A DNA stretch of 27,249 nucleotides from a virus. A model generated the notes under the pieces. That model did not search any database. It saw nothing but the letters and a program-made list of their open reading frames with translations, and had not been told where the DNA came from. Each line of letters begins with the position of its first letter. The stretch's first letter is position 1. A program made the position numbers and the translations under genes. The stretch is from the IMG/VR virus record IMGVR_UViG_3300032288_000775, positions 1 to 27,249 of that record; one strand, given 5' to 3'. Of the stretch, positions 8,801 to 16,195 are shown in pieces.

Positions 8801-10724
8801 AAATGGTTTAGAGCGTGGTCTTGTTAAAACTCAAGGTGCAATTGATGCAGCTTGGAGAGTTTTGGCAGCATCTGAAAATAGAATGGTTCGTAATCCACTC
8901 TTCCTTACTTACGTAAGAGAAGAGATGAAGGATCTTATTGCAGCAGCACAACGAAATGGTATAGATCCATCGGATGCTGTGGTTAATAACCAGTTCCGTC
9001 AGGTTGCATACCGTAGAGCTACAGATCGTGTAGAGAGAACTTTGTATTCCTCACGTCGTCTAAGCAATGGTATGTATGCAGCACGATTTGCAATGTCTTT
9101 CCCTCTAGCATTCTTTAACTCACAGGCTGTGGCTCTTCGCCTTATGGCAAAGAACCCAATGAATGCCTACTGGTATAGCACGATTGCTAACGCCTTTGAT
9201 AACTTTGAATCATATGAAGATGAAGAAGGTAATACCTACAAGAAGGCATCTGATGCCCCAGCGGGTACTAAGTTAACAGTTAGATATCCAATCCCTTATG
9301 GCGATAAATTACCAAAAGGTATTAAGGACGCACTTAAACCATTCACTGACCCTCGTGGCGGTGGAGTAAAGTTTAATCCAAAGCAAATGGAGTTCATGGT
9401 TGCTGATCCAAGCGTATCTTGGTTTGGTGGAATTGCATTATCTGAACTTGTTAAGAATGGTATTAATGCGCCAGGTGGATTATGGAAAGTTTACGGCGAA
9501 GATATATCAGAAGCTTTAAGAAATACTTTTGGTGATGACTTCTATGAGAATAGTTTACTTTATGGTGGCTATCCAATTGAAGGAAAGAACGCTTTCTTTA
9601 CTACAGCAAATGCAATAATGCCAAGTTACTTACAGTCTTTGATAGACGCAGGTAAGTTCCCTGGATTTAAGAGTGAGCGTTTTGCTGATGATGTGAACAT
9701 GATGTTTAGAGTTCAATACTCTGAATGGGATCGTAATGGTCGTATAGGTAATCCACCTGATATGGATTCTGCTGCTAAGGCAGCAGCTAATATGGCATTT
9801 ATTAGATCTATAACCCAGTTCTCTGCACCAATTTCTGTTAGCTTTGATCCAGTAACTAGGGCTGCAACTCAATATTACAGCAACCTAGTAGAGCAATTTA
9901 ATGGTGATTACGATAAGGCTCAAGACCGATTTGTTCAAGACTTTGGTGTTGACGGTCTAGCATTTATTGGGTCTAACCGAAAGAACATAGCAGGAGTAGC
10001 AGCAAACCTATCTGATATTAAGATGATACGTAATAACCCAGAGTTATTAGAAAGTATCGGCAGATACGATACCAAGTTTGCTCAGATGTTATCGACTGGT
10101 TATGGCGATTTAACAGATGAATACTCCACCGAAGTTGCTGCGATATATAAGAAGTTAAATTTTCCTGGTGGATATAACTCACCATTGACTCAACAAAAGA
10201 GTGCTGAAGAAGTACGAAATAGTGTTGAGGCAAGACGTGGTTGGTATGAGTATGACAAGCTTTCTAAATGGAGAGATGCCATGATGTATCAATACGGTAT
10301 CCGTTCTACCTCAGAAGCTAGATACGAATCTAGTGGTATGCAGGCATACTTTAATGAACAGGTACAGCGCATAAGTGGCGAGTTTAAAGGTTGGGCTGAT
10401 GAGCGTTCTCAGGGTCAAAAAGACTTTTGGAACGTTACTGTTCCAGTAATAGAAGAGATTGTTTCTAACCAAAAATGGATGAGCCATGCTGGTAAACAAA
10501 CTAATAAGTGGAATGAAATTTCTTTCTATTTACAGCAGATCAAGCAATGGAAAAAAGAATACGACTTGGTCATGAATGACCCAGGTCGTGAAAGAGATCT
10601 AAGGGTTCAATTGTCTCAATGGCACTTTGATTTCCTACAAGTAGCAGGAGATGATTTTGATACATTCTCAGCAAGGTGGTTTGAAAACATGCCTCAATTA
10701 AGTACAGACTTGGTGGTTAGATAA
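5790..10724 (+). CDS. Giant virion protein (1644 residues), candidate internal/ejection protein
   Basis: The largest gene of the window, starting MGIWDDWRAETGTT; a GGAAGGGAA purine tract lies about 10 bases upstream. Residues about 40-95 contain Ala/Gly-rich amphipathic helices (AGIAGAVEKGL, LNLMNAVGGAVSAV) that could insert into a membrane. Residues about 690-800 form a long Ala/Glu/Lys-rich coiled coil. A hydrophobic stretch at about 1098-1120 (FAMSFPLAFFNSQAVALRL) follows an Arg-rich helix. The remaining parts are mixed helical with no enzyme motif that I can name. Size, helical content and place between portal and capsid genes fit a multifunctional internal virion protein delivered into the host with the DNA, as in short-tailed phages. 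That function is inferred. A tape-measure role is less likely because no tail tube genes accompany it. Confidence 0.75.
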   Translation: MGIWDDWRAETGTTSTPNPLSRVNEFKKEQLDKTAVGRVEQKVGAGIAGAVEKGLNSPFRFLVNPALNLMNAVGGAVSAVTQTVATPFLAAEASRQGKTQGFVQSFRFAREQAKKISMGQALATQTGQLIGNFLPDQITPTFMDKDFDVFDDRQRNQAYKNEFFGWVASGSTDLALALLGSKGVGSAVKAAKTTALGSEKIVTKADQDLFKKNLEEAVAWGVRNDGTPPPTGLSKLVDDAVKTKDVSKIIANPLVSNGSNPNRSASIMARIDNHRDMADYLLAERGDKLAFQRFFTKSPLMADHLDNYGMNNIDPISDLSKIHTESLDPKLTPRYQQLIDDKKARDREFKYALDSFKDDINVGQFSSYKPGKFAAIESVKLAKEKIKLEAKFGDLKLFGKDGGNGWRTQVYQSSPYDRVIRTIAWVGSGRPQGMINISNPRKYESAMDVLSDLNRLQILRGQEGTDFKRKMVSRFLNAQDDTQRAIALDYIEQQVMLRLAKFAGAGDVQDIRTAADQVKLITSWHEAVKGRRQTIKEYATKNGFIPDEDGGVNVSNFFSISNEASVIPMLDFRKLEIEVILNSKRVLGARSPITQAEVRGAVASKGLMGTGEFLDLANATFSNLNLIRLAYIPKNSIIDPFARASMALGNLSLLKNAIPGVVNLVHNNSLRIDSAKRFIPGSPSNHARKVEKQAQKEMDILAAELKPVVERWETAQKTFDEAEKKLNAAVAAQAKAEAALRNSSKTNKADLTAAKNNADYQMFLAQREFVDADDALTNSADMVNGVSSLMKKHRDTLTAAATHRAELQNYKYLGQDKEILEVGGKKYSIDGLADPNIRGASAYLAEMDTAANFINTQSQSQISRQLRADGTRFVTIKRNEVKPYMNALTHIANRQIRQELDLPLGMMFRGDSPIEIVRWLYKDTKGAEYRRRMESRAGKPMGQDDFLNWATATQDKLFKMYPDPNIREIILNRNVSIDEMTAALKNRPDLLPEIDGPNIDLSDLNGLERGLVKTQGAIDAAWRVLAASENRMVRNPLFLTYVREEMKDLIAAAQRNGIDPSDAVVNNQFRQVAYRRATDRVERTLYSSRRLSNGMYAARFAMSFPLAFFNSQAVALRLMAKNPMNAYWYSTIANAFDNFESYEDEEGNTYKKASDAPAGTKLTVRYPIPYGDKLPKGIKDALKPFTDPRGGGVKFNPKQMEFMVADPSVSWFGGIALSELVKNGINAPGGLWKVYGEDISEALRNTFGDDFYENSLLYGGYPIEGKNAFFTTANAIMPSYLQSLIDAGKFPGFKSERFADDVNMMFRVQYSEWDRNGRIGNPPDMDSAAKAAANMAFIRSITQFSAPISVSFDPVTRAATQYYSNLVEQFNGDYDKAQDRFVQDFGVDGLAFIGSNRKNIAGVAANLSDIKMIRNNPELLESIGRYDTKFAQMLSTGYGDLTDEYSTEVAAIYKKLNFPGGYNSPLTQQKSAEEVRNSVEARRGWYEYDKLSKWRDAMMYQYGIRSTSEARYESSGMQAYFNEQVQRISGEFKGWADERSQGQKDFWNVTVPVIEEIVSNQKWMSHAGKQTNKWNEISFYLQQIKQWKKEYDLVMNDPGRERDLRVQLSQWHFDFLQVAGDDFDTFSARWFENMPQLSTDLVVR

Positions 10725-11506
10725 TGGCTGAATTAAGATATGGTCCTAACGGTGAAAGTCTTGTACCAGGAACTAAGGCTTATGAGCAAGGTTCAACCAC
10801 TCCACCAGTAATGTTAACCACGGAATTACCTACCTTTACTCCAAGAACAAAACCTGTTTTAGTACCTGGAATAAAAGATTCAGTTACTGCAGAAGAAGCA
10901 AAAGCTTGGTTTAAGTTCCTTAAGAATAACAATAAAGCACGTTACGAACAATTTGTTAAAGAATTATCCGCACGAGGTGTATCTAAATCAGCAGCACAAA
11001 AAGTGTGGGGCGATGCAGTTGACTGGACACAAACAATTGGTGCAGTAAGTTCTAACCCAGAAGATTACTTAGATGTTTTAGATCCAGCAGATTACGCTGG
11101 AGCAACTAAGAAATACGGAACTCAGAAACAACGTGATGAGCGTGTAACTCAATACAGCCCATCTGCAGGTGCTCAAACTATTTCCGATACTATGGAAGAA
11201 GAACTTGGTCGTACTGCATCTGCTAATGAAATAGCAGCAGCCACAGCAGCGATGAACGCTGCTGCTGCAAAAGAACCATCTATATTTGAAGGAACTACAA
11301 CTACTGCCCCTGGCGGTGAAGGTTTTGAACTAGGTTCAACATCTACTAAAGGGATTCAAACAACTGGATTTGATCCAACTATGTTTGCTCGCAACTTTGC
11401 TCGTAGTCAACCAGACTTTGCAGAATCATTTGCTGCTAAGAATGTATTAAAAATAATTAATAGTTTATTAACTGATAGAAACTCTATTGGAAATGTGGTG
11501 AGCTAG
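10724..11506 (+). CDS. Hypothetical virion-block protein (260 residues)
   Basis: Starts MAELRYGPNGESLVPGT, with its ATG sharing one base with the stop of the giant gene (TAATG), a sign of translational coupling. Residues about 50-100 form a compact helical region (EEAKAWFKFLKNNNKARYEQ, then a KSAAQKVWGDAVDW helix). The middle has an EELGRTASANEIAAATAAM helix, and the C-terminal part is Gly/Thr-rich with FDPTMFARNFARSQPDFAES. There are no membrane segments or cysteine motifs. Co-transcription with the giant and LysM genes suggests a minor virion protein. I do not recognise the family. Confidence 0.75.
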   Translation: MAELRYGPNGESLVPGTKAYEQGSTTPPVMLTTELPTFTPRTKPVLVPGIKDSVTAEEAKAWFKFLKNNNKARYEQFVKELSARGVSKSAAQKVWGDAVDWTQTIGAVSSNPEDYLDVLDPADYAGATKKYGTQKQRDERVTQYSPSAGAQTISDTMEEELGRTASANEIAAATAAMNAAAAKEPSIFEGTTTTAPGGEGFELGSTSTKGIQTTGFDPTMFARNFARSQPDFAESFAAKNVLKIINSLLTDRNSIGNVVS

Positions 11507-12741
11507 TGGCATATAAGATTAAAAAAGGTGACACTCTTTCTGCTATTGCTAAAGCTAATGACACAACAGTTAAAAAGATTATGGATGCCAATCCATCTAT
11601 CACTAATCCTAATTTAATTAGGGCTGGTGCAACTCTTGTTATTCCAAGCAAAATATCTACTTCTAAACCAATAGTTACTACATCTGGCACTACATCTTCA
11701 AATAGTGGAACAACAACTAGTTATGCCCCTGGCAGCACCTCAGTTATAACTTCTGGTATTTCATCTACAGGTGGAACTCAACTAGATAAATTTTCTCCAG
11801 CCCAACTTGCTGCCAAGTTTGGTGTGGCTGCTGCGGTTCTTAATTCAGATAAGAGTCTTCAAGATGCTTTAAATAGAATCCTTGGTCTCGACGGCAGTGG
11901 AACCATGATCACCGATCCAGAATTACAAACACAAATTATTCAGGGTACTGCTTGGTATAAGAACCAGACAGATACCCAACGTAAGTATGCATTCTTTAAA
12001 CAGACAAATCCTGGTCAGTTTGCTGCGGACTTACAATTAAATGCAAGTGAAATTATTAAGATGTGGGCAGAAAATGGTTTAACAATTACCGCATCTCAAG
12101 CTATTCAATATGCAGAACAAATGATGCAACAAGCAGTTATCCAAGATGGCAAAGTTATTAGATACGATAAATCTTATTTACAAAAATTAATGGCTGATTC
12201 TATAAAGTTTGATAAGACAAATACTTTTGAAAGCAATGGCAAGGTTATCTATGACCTTGATGGAAAGCTTGAGACTATGGCTCAAGCTTTGTACGACAGA
12301 GCATATGACTATGGATATCCATCAACTGTATCAAATGAAGGATTTAAAAAATGGTTCGAGGCGTCAATTAAAGGATTGGTTGCTGGAACATTAAATCCAG
12401 AAGACATTGATGATGAGCTAGAAAAACGTGCAATGTCATTATTTCCTGGATTAAAAGATCCACTATCGCGGGGGCAAACGCTACGTCAAGCAGCAGATCC
12501 ATGGTTAAACGCAATTGCGAATACTTTAGAAATTGATCCTAAATCACTAGATCTTAATAACGATGTTGTGCAACAAGCTCTTAATTATACAGACGAAAAA
12601 GGAAACATAGTCCCTATGAATCTTTATGGTGCCAAAAAATTAGCTCGTCGTAGCAAAGACTTTGACTTTACTCAAATAGCCAAAGAAGAAAAGACAGGTA
12701 TTGCTGCAACAATTCTTAGAGATCATGGGTACCTAGCATGA
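11506..12741 (+). CDS. Virion protein with N-terminal LysM domain (411 residues)
   Basis: GTG start at 11506 shares one base with the preceding stop (TAGTG). Residues 2-48 form a LysM domain (YKIKKGDTLSAIAKANDTTV, then NPNLIRAGATLVIPS), followed by a Ser/Thr/Gly linker (about 50-95) and a helical body. The body contains GTAWYKNQTDTQRKYAFFKQ, a pattern I recall from minor virion proteins of actinobacterial phages (WY/WW-K-T followed by Arg/Lys-rich helices). There is no catalytic domain, so wall binding rather than wall hydrolysis is expected. The next gene begins inside its last codons (ATGA overlap). It is the second LysM protein of this block. The domain call is firm; virion location is inferred from context. 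Confidence 0.85.
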   Translation: MAYKIKKGDTLSAIAKANDTTVKKIMDANPSITNPNLIRAGATLVIPSKISTSKPIVTTSGTTSSNSGTTTSYAPGSTSVITSGISSTGGTQLDKFSPAQLAAKFGVAAAVLNSDKSLQDALNRILGLDGSGTMITDPELQTQIIQGTAWYKNQTDTQRKYAFFKQTNPGQFAADLQLNASEIIKMWAENGLTITASQAIQYAEQMMQQAVIQDGKVIRYDKSYLQKLMADSIKFDKTNTFESNGKVIYDLDGKLETMAQALYDRAYDYGYPSTVSNEGFKKWFEASIKGLVAGTLNPEDIDDELEKRAMSLFPGLKDPLSRGQTLRQAADPWLNAIANTLEIDPKSLDLNNDVVQQALNYTDEKGNIVPMNLYGAKKLARRSKDFDFTQIAKEEKTGIAATILRDHGYLA

Positions 12742-14189
12742 GACCAGATGATTTTTATAATTCTTACGGAGCGTTTCAAGAAGTATACAAAGAAGCAACT
12801 GCTCCAGTTGTAGATAAACAACCAACAAAAGATATTACAGAAAACTTTATGTCTAACTCTGCTATTGGCGGAGCAGAAGCTAATGCTGCTGGTAATTCAA
12901 TGTTGGCACAAGGTTATTCAATGGCAGAGGCTACTACAACTGCACGTTTAGCAGGACAGGCAGCAGCATATTTTGCTGCTAATCCAGACATAGATCCGCT
13001 AACTGGACAAAAGAAAGTTGCATCAGAAGAACCACCAGAGGATCAACAGAAACCAGATACTGGTGGACAAACACCAACTTTTGTTGATCCAACCACTGCA
13101 GCGACTGCAGGAGTTCAAGATCAAATTGCAGAGTTAACAAAACAAATTGCAGCCATGCAGGCTGCAGCAGCAGCTGAAGCTGCTAAACCAAAAGTGGTTG
13201 GTCAAAAGACTGTACGTAAAACTGGCGGAGTAGTTGAAGTTTATCAAGTAATGTCTGATGGAACTCAAGGATCTTTAATTGAATCATATAAAGATTTTGG
13301 TGCTCGTGATTCAGTAATGAAGATGTTTGAAAATACTGGTCTAGGTCAAGCATATATTGATTCCCTTATGTCAACTATTGATAAAGTTTATGAAGAGAAT
13401 ATTATGCCAACTGATGCTCAAGTTCTTAATAGTATCTATAATAGCGATGCTTATAAGACTCGTTTTGCAGCTAATGAAATAATTAAAAAACGCATGGCTG
13501 AAGGCAAGGGTCGCCCTGGAGACAGGCTTTTGCAACCATATGAGTACATCCAAACCGAAAAAGCCTATGAGGAAATCCTTAAAGAAGCAGGTCTTCCTAC
13601 TGGTTTTTATGACCAACAAGAAGATTTTACAAATTTTATTGCTATGGGTGTAAGCGTTGGAGAATTAACTGACCGAGTAAACATAGCAAAGAATGCTTTA
13701 AATAATGCTGATGAGAACATTAAGACAGCACTTAAAGATTACTATGGATTAACCAATGAAGATTTAACAGCATATCTTCTTGATAAAGACAGAGCAATTA
13801 ATCTTATTGATTCTAGATTTAAATACACAACTGAAGAAGCCAAGAAGATGTATACATCTGCAGAAATTGGTGGAGCTGCACTTCGTGCAGGTCAAATGTC
13901 TGATAAAGCATTTGCTGAAGAAATTTATAAAGCAGGTAAGGCGGGTCAGGCAGAGTCTGCATTCCAGACTGCAGCAGCGCAACAGAAAGATTACCGCCGA
14001 CTTACAGGTCTTTATGGTGAGACAACTGACGAGCAAGATCTTGCTCGTGAAGAACTAGCACTTGCTGGTGGAACAGATGTCACAATGAAAAAGAAGAGAC
14101 TAGCTTCTAAAGAGAGAGCACTGTTCGCACAGAAGAGTGCAATTGATAAGACTTCACTTGGAAGAGTTTCTCCAAAGTCTGAAATATAA
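12738..14189 (+). CDS. Probable minor virion protein (483 residues)
   Basis: Starts MRPDDFYNSYGAFQEVYKEA and overlaps the LysM gene by 4 bases. Residues about 95-118 are Pro/Glu/Gln-rich, and a short coiled coil lies near 124-150 (QIAELTKQIAAMQAAAAAEA). The C-terminal half is helical. It contains the GGAALRAGQMSDKAFAEEIY segment and a following Gln/Ala helix, which resemble the ends of minor head proteins in actinobacterial phages. A charged tail (MKKKRLASKERALFAQKS) closes the protein. No enzyme motif is visible. It is the last gene before the non-coding leader of the capsid block. Exact function unknown. Confidence 0.75.
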   Translation: MRPDDFYNSYGAFQEVYKEATAPVVDKQPTKDITENFMSNSAIGGAEANAAGNSMLAQGYSMAEATTTARLAGQAAAYFAANPDIDPLTGQKKVASEEPPEDQQKPDTGGQTPTFVDPTTAATAGVQDQIAELTKQIAAMQAAAAAEAAKPKVVGQKTVRKTGGVVEVYQVMSDGTQGSLIESYKDFGARDSVMKMFENTGLGQAYIDSLMSTIDKVYEENIMPTDAQVLNSIYNSDAYKTRFAANEIIKKRMAEGKGRPGDRLLQPYEYIQTEKAYEEILKEAGLPTGFYDQQEDFTNFIAMGVSVGELTDRVNIAKNALNNADENIKTALKDYYGLTNEDLTAYLLDKDRAINLIDSRFKYTTEEAKKMYTSAEIGGAALRAGQMSDKAFAEEIYKAGKAGQAESAFQTAAAQQKDYRRLTGLYGETTDEQDLAREELALAGGTDVTMKKKRLASKERALFAQKSAIDKTSLGRVSPKSEI

Positions 14190-14329
14190 ATAGGTTCCGT
14201 TCCTGATCGACCAGCCCAGGTAACGTGTATCAGTCTGGCAGTCATCGCGTCTACAAATTACTTCCCCTGGTAATGAGTACGTGCGGTGCAAACCCGATGA
14301 GGGTCCAACTAACAATAGGGAGAAAAGCA
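14190..14329 (+). promoter_or_regulatory. 140-base structured leader before the scaffold/capsid genes
   Basis: This is the longest non-coding + strand gap in a block where genes otherwise overlap, and it is richer in G and C than its flanks. It can form several local pairings: GGT-GCAA-ACC at 14285-14294 (a GNRA-type loop), ACCC/GGGT at 14292-14304 around GATGA, and AGGTAA (14218-14223) with TTACTT (14258-14263). The first two share the same ACCC and exclude each other, so a switch is conceivable. An imperfect direct repeat (14216-14229 and 14266-14279) lies inside. No convincing -35/-10 pair or tRNA fold was found. It may be a leader RNA, promoter or RNA-processing site governing high capsid expression. 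Confidence 0.4.
14317..14322 (+). promoter_or_regulatory. Ribosome binding site deciding the scaffold start
   Basis: AGGGAG lies 7 bases before ATG 14330. It fixes the scaffold start there rather than at an in-frame upstream codon at 14225, which would translate the leader. Confidence 0.75.
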
Positions 14330-14788
14330 ATGGCAGAATATAACGAGTACGAAACGTTCGAAGACGACGATGACTATAGTGGAACTGATTTAGTCAAGAA
14401 ACTTCGCAAGCAAGTAGATGTACTTTCCAAGCAACTTAAGGAAAGAGAATCTATTATTGAGGAGTTTCAAACCTACAATCATGAAGCAGCAGTTGGAGAA
14501 GTACTAGAAAGTTTTGGACTTAATCCAAGAATCGCAGCATTTATTCCATCGGATATTGAAGCCGACGAGGAAGCAGTAGCTGAATGGTTAAATGAATACG
14601 GCGATGCTTTTGGCATTACTGCCGTTGATGAATCAGAATCTGGAGAACCAGATCCTGATGCTCAAGCATTTGAGCAAATGTCAGATTTTGAGAATGGTGA
14701 TGTCGACCCATCAGTGGGTCGAGATATAGCCTCTTTGATTGCTAACGCATCATCACCAGAGGAACTAACACAATTCTTAAGAAACTGA
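14330..14788 (+). CDS. Acidic scaffolding protein candidate (152 residues)
   Basis: Begins MAEYNEYETFEDDDDYSGTD. It has an acidic N-terminus, a coiled-coil helix (VKKLRKQVDVLSKQLKERES, about residues 24-50), an FGLNPRIAAFIPSDIEADEE middle and a helical C-terminus ending SSPEELTQFLRN. Small, acidic, coiled-coil proteins immediately before the major capsid gene are typically scaffolds, which guide shell assembly and then leave. This is assigned by position and composition. An embedded protease is not visible, nor is one elsewhere in the window. Only 35 bases separate it from the capsid gene. Confidence 0.75.
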   Translation: MAEYNEYETFEDDDDYSGTDLVKKLRKQVDVLSKQLKERESIIEEFQTYNHEAAVGEVLESFGLNPRIAAFIPSDIEADEEAVAEWLNEYGDAFGITAVDESESGEPDPDAQAFEQMSDFENGDVDPSVGRDIASLIANASSPEELTQFLRN

Positions 14789-14823
14789 TTAACCCAAATC
14801 AACCCTAATAGAAGGAATTAAAC

Positions 14824-15798
14824 GTGCCAATAACACCAGCTACGTCAACAACGACATCAACGATGTCGAACTTGATCCAGACTGCGTATGACAAGTACAT
14901 TGAGTTTTCCCTTCGCTCAGAACCAATGTTCCGCAAGTTTGCGGACAAGCGTCCTGTCGATGTGACAAACCCAGGTAACACTGTTGTATTTCAAGTCTAC
15001 ACAGATCTATCACGTGCTACATCAGCACTAACACAAACACAAGATCCAGATGCAGTAGAACTAAGCAACACCAATAAAGTTAATGTTACTGTTAACGAAT
15101 ACGGTAATGCTGTAATTACTACTGAGCGTCTTGCTCTTGAGTCTCTATCAGCAATCGACCCAGCAGTTGCAGACATGTTGTCATTCAACATGCGTGACTC
15201 ACTAGATTCACTTGTATGGGCTAAGCTCACAGGTCTTGCAACAGGTCGCTACACAGGAACATCTTCAGCCGATGAGTCAGTACTTAACGGACAAGATGTA
15301 TCTTCATCTACTTCAGCACCTTATATCACAGCAGCACTTGCTCGCCGTGGTGTAGCAAAGCTACGTGGTGCAAACGTACAACCTCGTGATGGTGGTCTAT
15401 ACACCGCACTAATCCACCCAGATGTTTCTTACGATCTTCGTTCAGAAGCACAGTCTTCAGGATCTGCTGTATGGCAGCTTCCACACACTTACACCGAAGC
15501 TGGTGTAGGTAACCTATGGTCTGGCGAGATCGGAATTTTCGATCAGGTTCGCTATATCGAGACTCCTCGTGCAGAAGCACTATCTGGTTCAGGTACTTCA
15601 AAGGTTTACGGAACTGTTCTTCTTGGCAAGCAGGCTCTTATTGAGGCTGTTTCATACGAGCCAAAGACAGTTATCGGTCCAGTTACAGATAAGTTGATGC
15701 GTTTCCGCCCAGCGGGTTGGAAAGGTCTTCTTGGATGGAACGTATTCCGTACAGAAGCACGTTACGTTATCAAGACCAAGTCAAGCATCGCGTCTTAA
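14824..15798 (+). CDS. Major capsid protein, N4-gp56-like
   Basis: 324 residues, HK97-fold type related to phage N4 gp56. GTG start at 14824 follows AGAAGGA (14810-14816) with ideal spacing; ATG at 14863 has no such site. Family-like segments are SLRSEPMFRKFADKRPV (N-terminal), GNTVVFQVYTDLSRATSAL, VNEYGNAVITTERLALESL, DSLDSLVWAKLTG and the late YEPKTVIGPVTDKLMRFRPA. It is preceded by the scaffold and followed by a strong hairpin terminator, consistent with high, separately controlled expression. Codons tend to end in C more than in neighbouring genes (ctt/cgc/tac-rich by eye), fitting a highly expressed gene. Family call is confident although made from memory. Confidence 0.88.
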   Translation: MPITPATSTTTSTMSNLIQTAYDKYIEFSLRSEPMFRKFADKRPVDVTNPGNTVVFQVYTDLSRATSALTQTQDPDAVELSNTNKVNVTVNEYGNAVITTERLALESLSAIDPAVADMLSFNMRDSLDSLVWAKLTGLATGRYTGTSSADESVLNGQDVSSSTSAPYITAALARRGVAKLRGANVQPRDGGLYTALIHPDVSYDLRSEAQSSGSAVWQLPHTYTEAGVGNLWSGEIGIFDQVRYIETPRAEALSGSGTSKVYGTVLLGKQALIEAVSYEPKTVIGPVTDKLMRFRPAGWKGLLGWNVFRTEARYVIKTKSSIAS

Positions 15799-15805
15799 TT
15801 TGGCG

Positions 15806-15831
15806 AAGAGGGGCTGGAAACAGCCCCTCTT
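15806..15831 (+). terminator. Intrinsic terminator after the capsid gene
   Basis: A perfect 11-base-pair stem (AAGAGGGGCTG with CAGCCCCTCTT) closes a GAAA tetraloop 7 bases after the capsid stop. The T-run after it is short (TTTA), so termination may be partial and let some transcript reach the small genes downstream. The stem may also protect the capsid mRNA 3' end. Confidence 0.8.
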
Positions 15832-15857
15832 TACCTACTAAAAGAAAGAAGATAGAT

Positions 15858-16025
15858 ATGCCAATGGTAGAAGGTAAGAAGTTTCCATATACTAAAAAGG
15901 GAATTGCTTTAGCTAAGAAGGCTTCTATGAAGCATGAAAAGACTGAAGGCAAAATGGAAAGAGAAGTTGAATACGGTAAGAAAAAGATGGGCGTTAAGAA
16001 GCCTAAGTTGAAAAAGAAGAAGTAA
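15858..16025 (+). CDS. Small Lys-rich protein (55 residues)
   Basis: Starts MPMVEGKKFPYTKKGIALAK and ends GVKKPKLKKKK. ATG at 15858 is chosen because an A/G-rich tract (GAAAGAAGA) precedes it and because the longer frame would run back through the capsid gene and its terminator. The FPYTKKGIALAKKA pattern is familiar from small post-capsid proteins of many environmental phages. The strongly basic charge suggests binding to DNA or to the capsid surface, as inference. The stop shares one base with the next start (TAATG), and the C-terminal tail is nearly identical to that of the next protein. Confidence 0.7.
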   Translation: MPMVEGKKFPYTKKGIALAKKASMKHEKTEGKMEREVEYGKKKMGVKKPKLKKKK

Positions 16026-16195
16026 TGAAAAAGACTAAAGTTCAAAAGGTCTTACATGAGTTTAAAACTGGAACCCTTCACTCAGGCAAGGGCGGACCAG
16101 TAGTTAAGAATCGCAAACAAGCAATTGCTATTGCTATGAGCGAGGCTGGCATGAAGAAACCAGGCGTTAAGAAACCTAAAGTAAAGAAGAAGTAA
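16025..16195 (+). CDS. Small basic protein, DUF6496-like
   Basis: 56 residues, too short for many gene finders. It has the pattern KVQKVLHEFKTGTLHSGKGG followed by VVKNRKQAIAIAMSEAG, which I recall as the DUF6496 family of small phage/bacterial proteins of unknown function. It ends GVKKPKVKKK, almost the same tail as the upstream protein. ATG at 16025 is coupled to the upstream stop by one shared base, and the next gene begins immediately after its stop. A nucleic-acid-binding or capsid-associated role is guessed from charge only. Confidence 0.75.
   Translation: MKKTKVQKVLHEFKTGTLHSGKGGPVVKNRKQAIAIAMSEAGMKKPGVKKPKVKKK

Noticed and set aside
9630-10499. Several - strand frames inside the giant gene
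   Set aside because: Cys/Ser/Ile-rich translations typical of antisense shadows; the + strand frame is continuous across them.
14193-14310. Possible tRNA in the capsid leader (TGCAAAC loop near 14287 resembles a T-loop)
   Set aside because: The T-stem would have only three pairs, no anticodon stem pairs around 14250-14260, and no acceptor stem closes the region.
14225-14329. Longer scaffold protein starting at 14225
   Set aside because: The extra 35 residues look non-coding, and AGGGAG points clearly to ATG 14330.
15717-15857. Extended 102-residue version of the protein at 15858
   Set aside because: It would be translated across the capsid gene end and the terminator hairpin.
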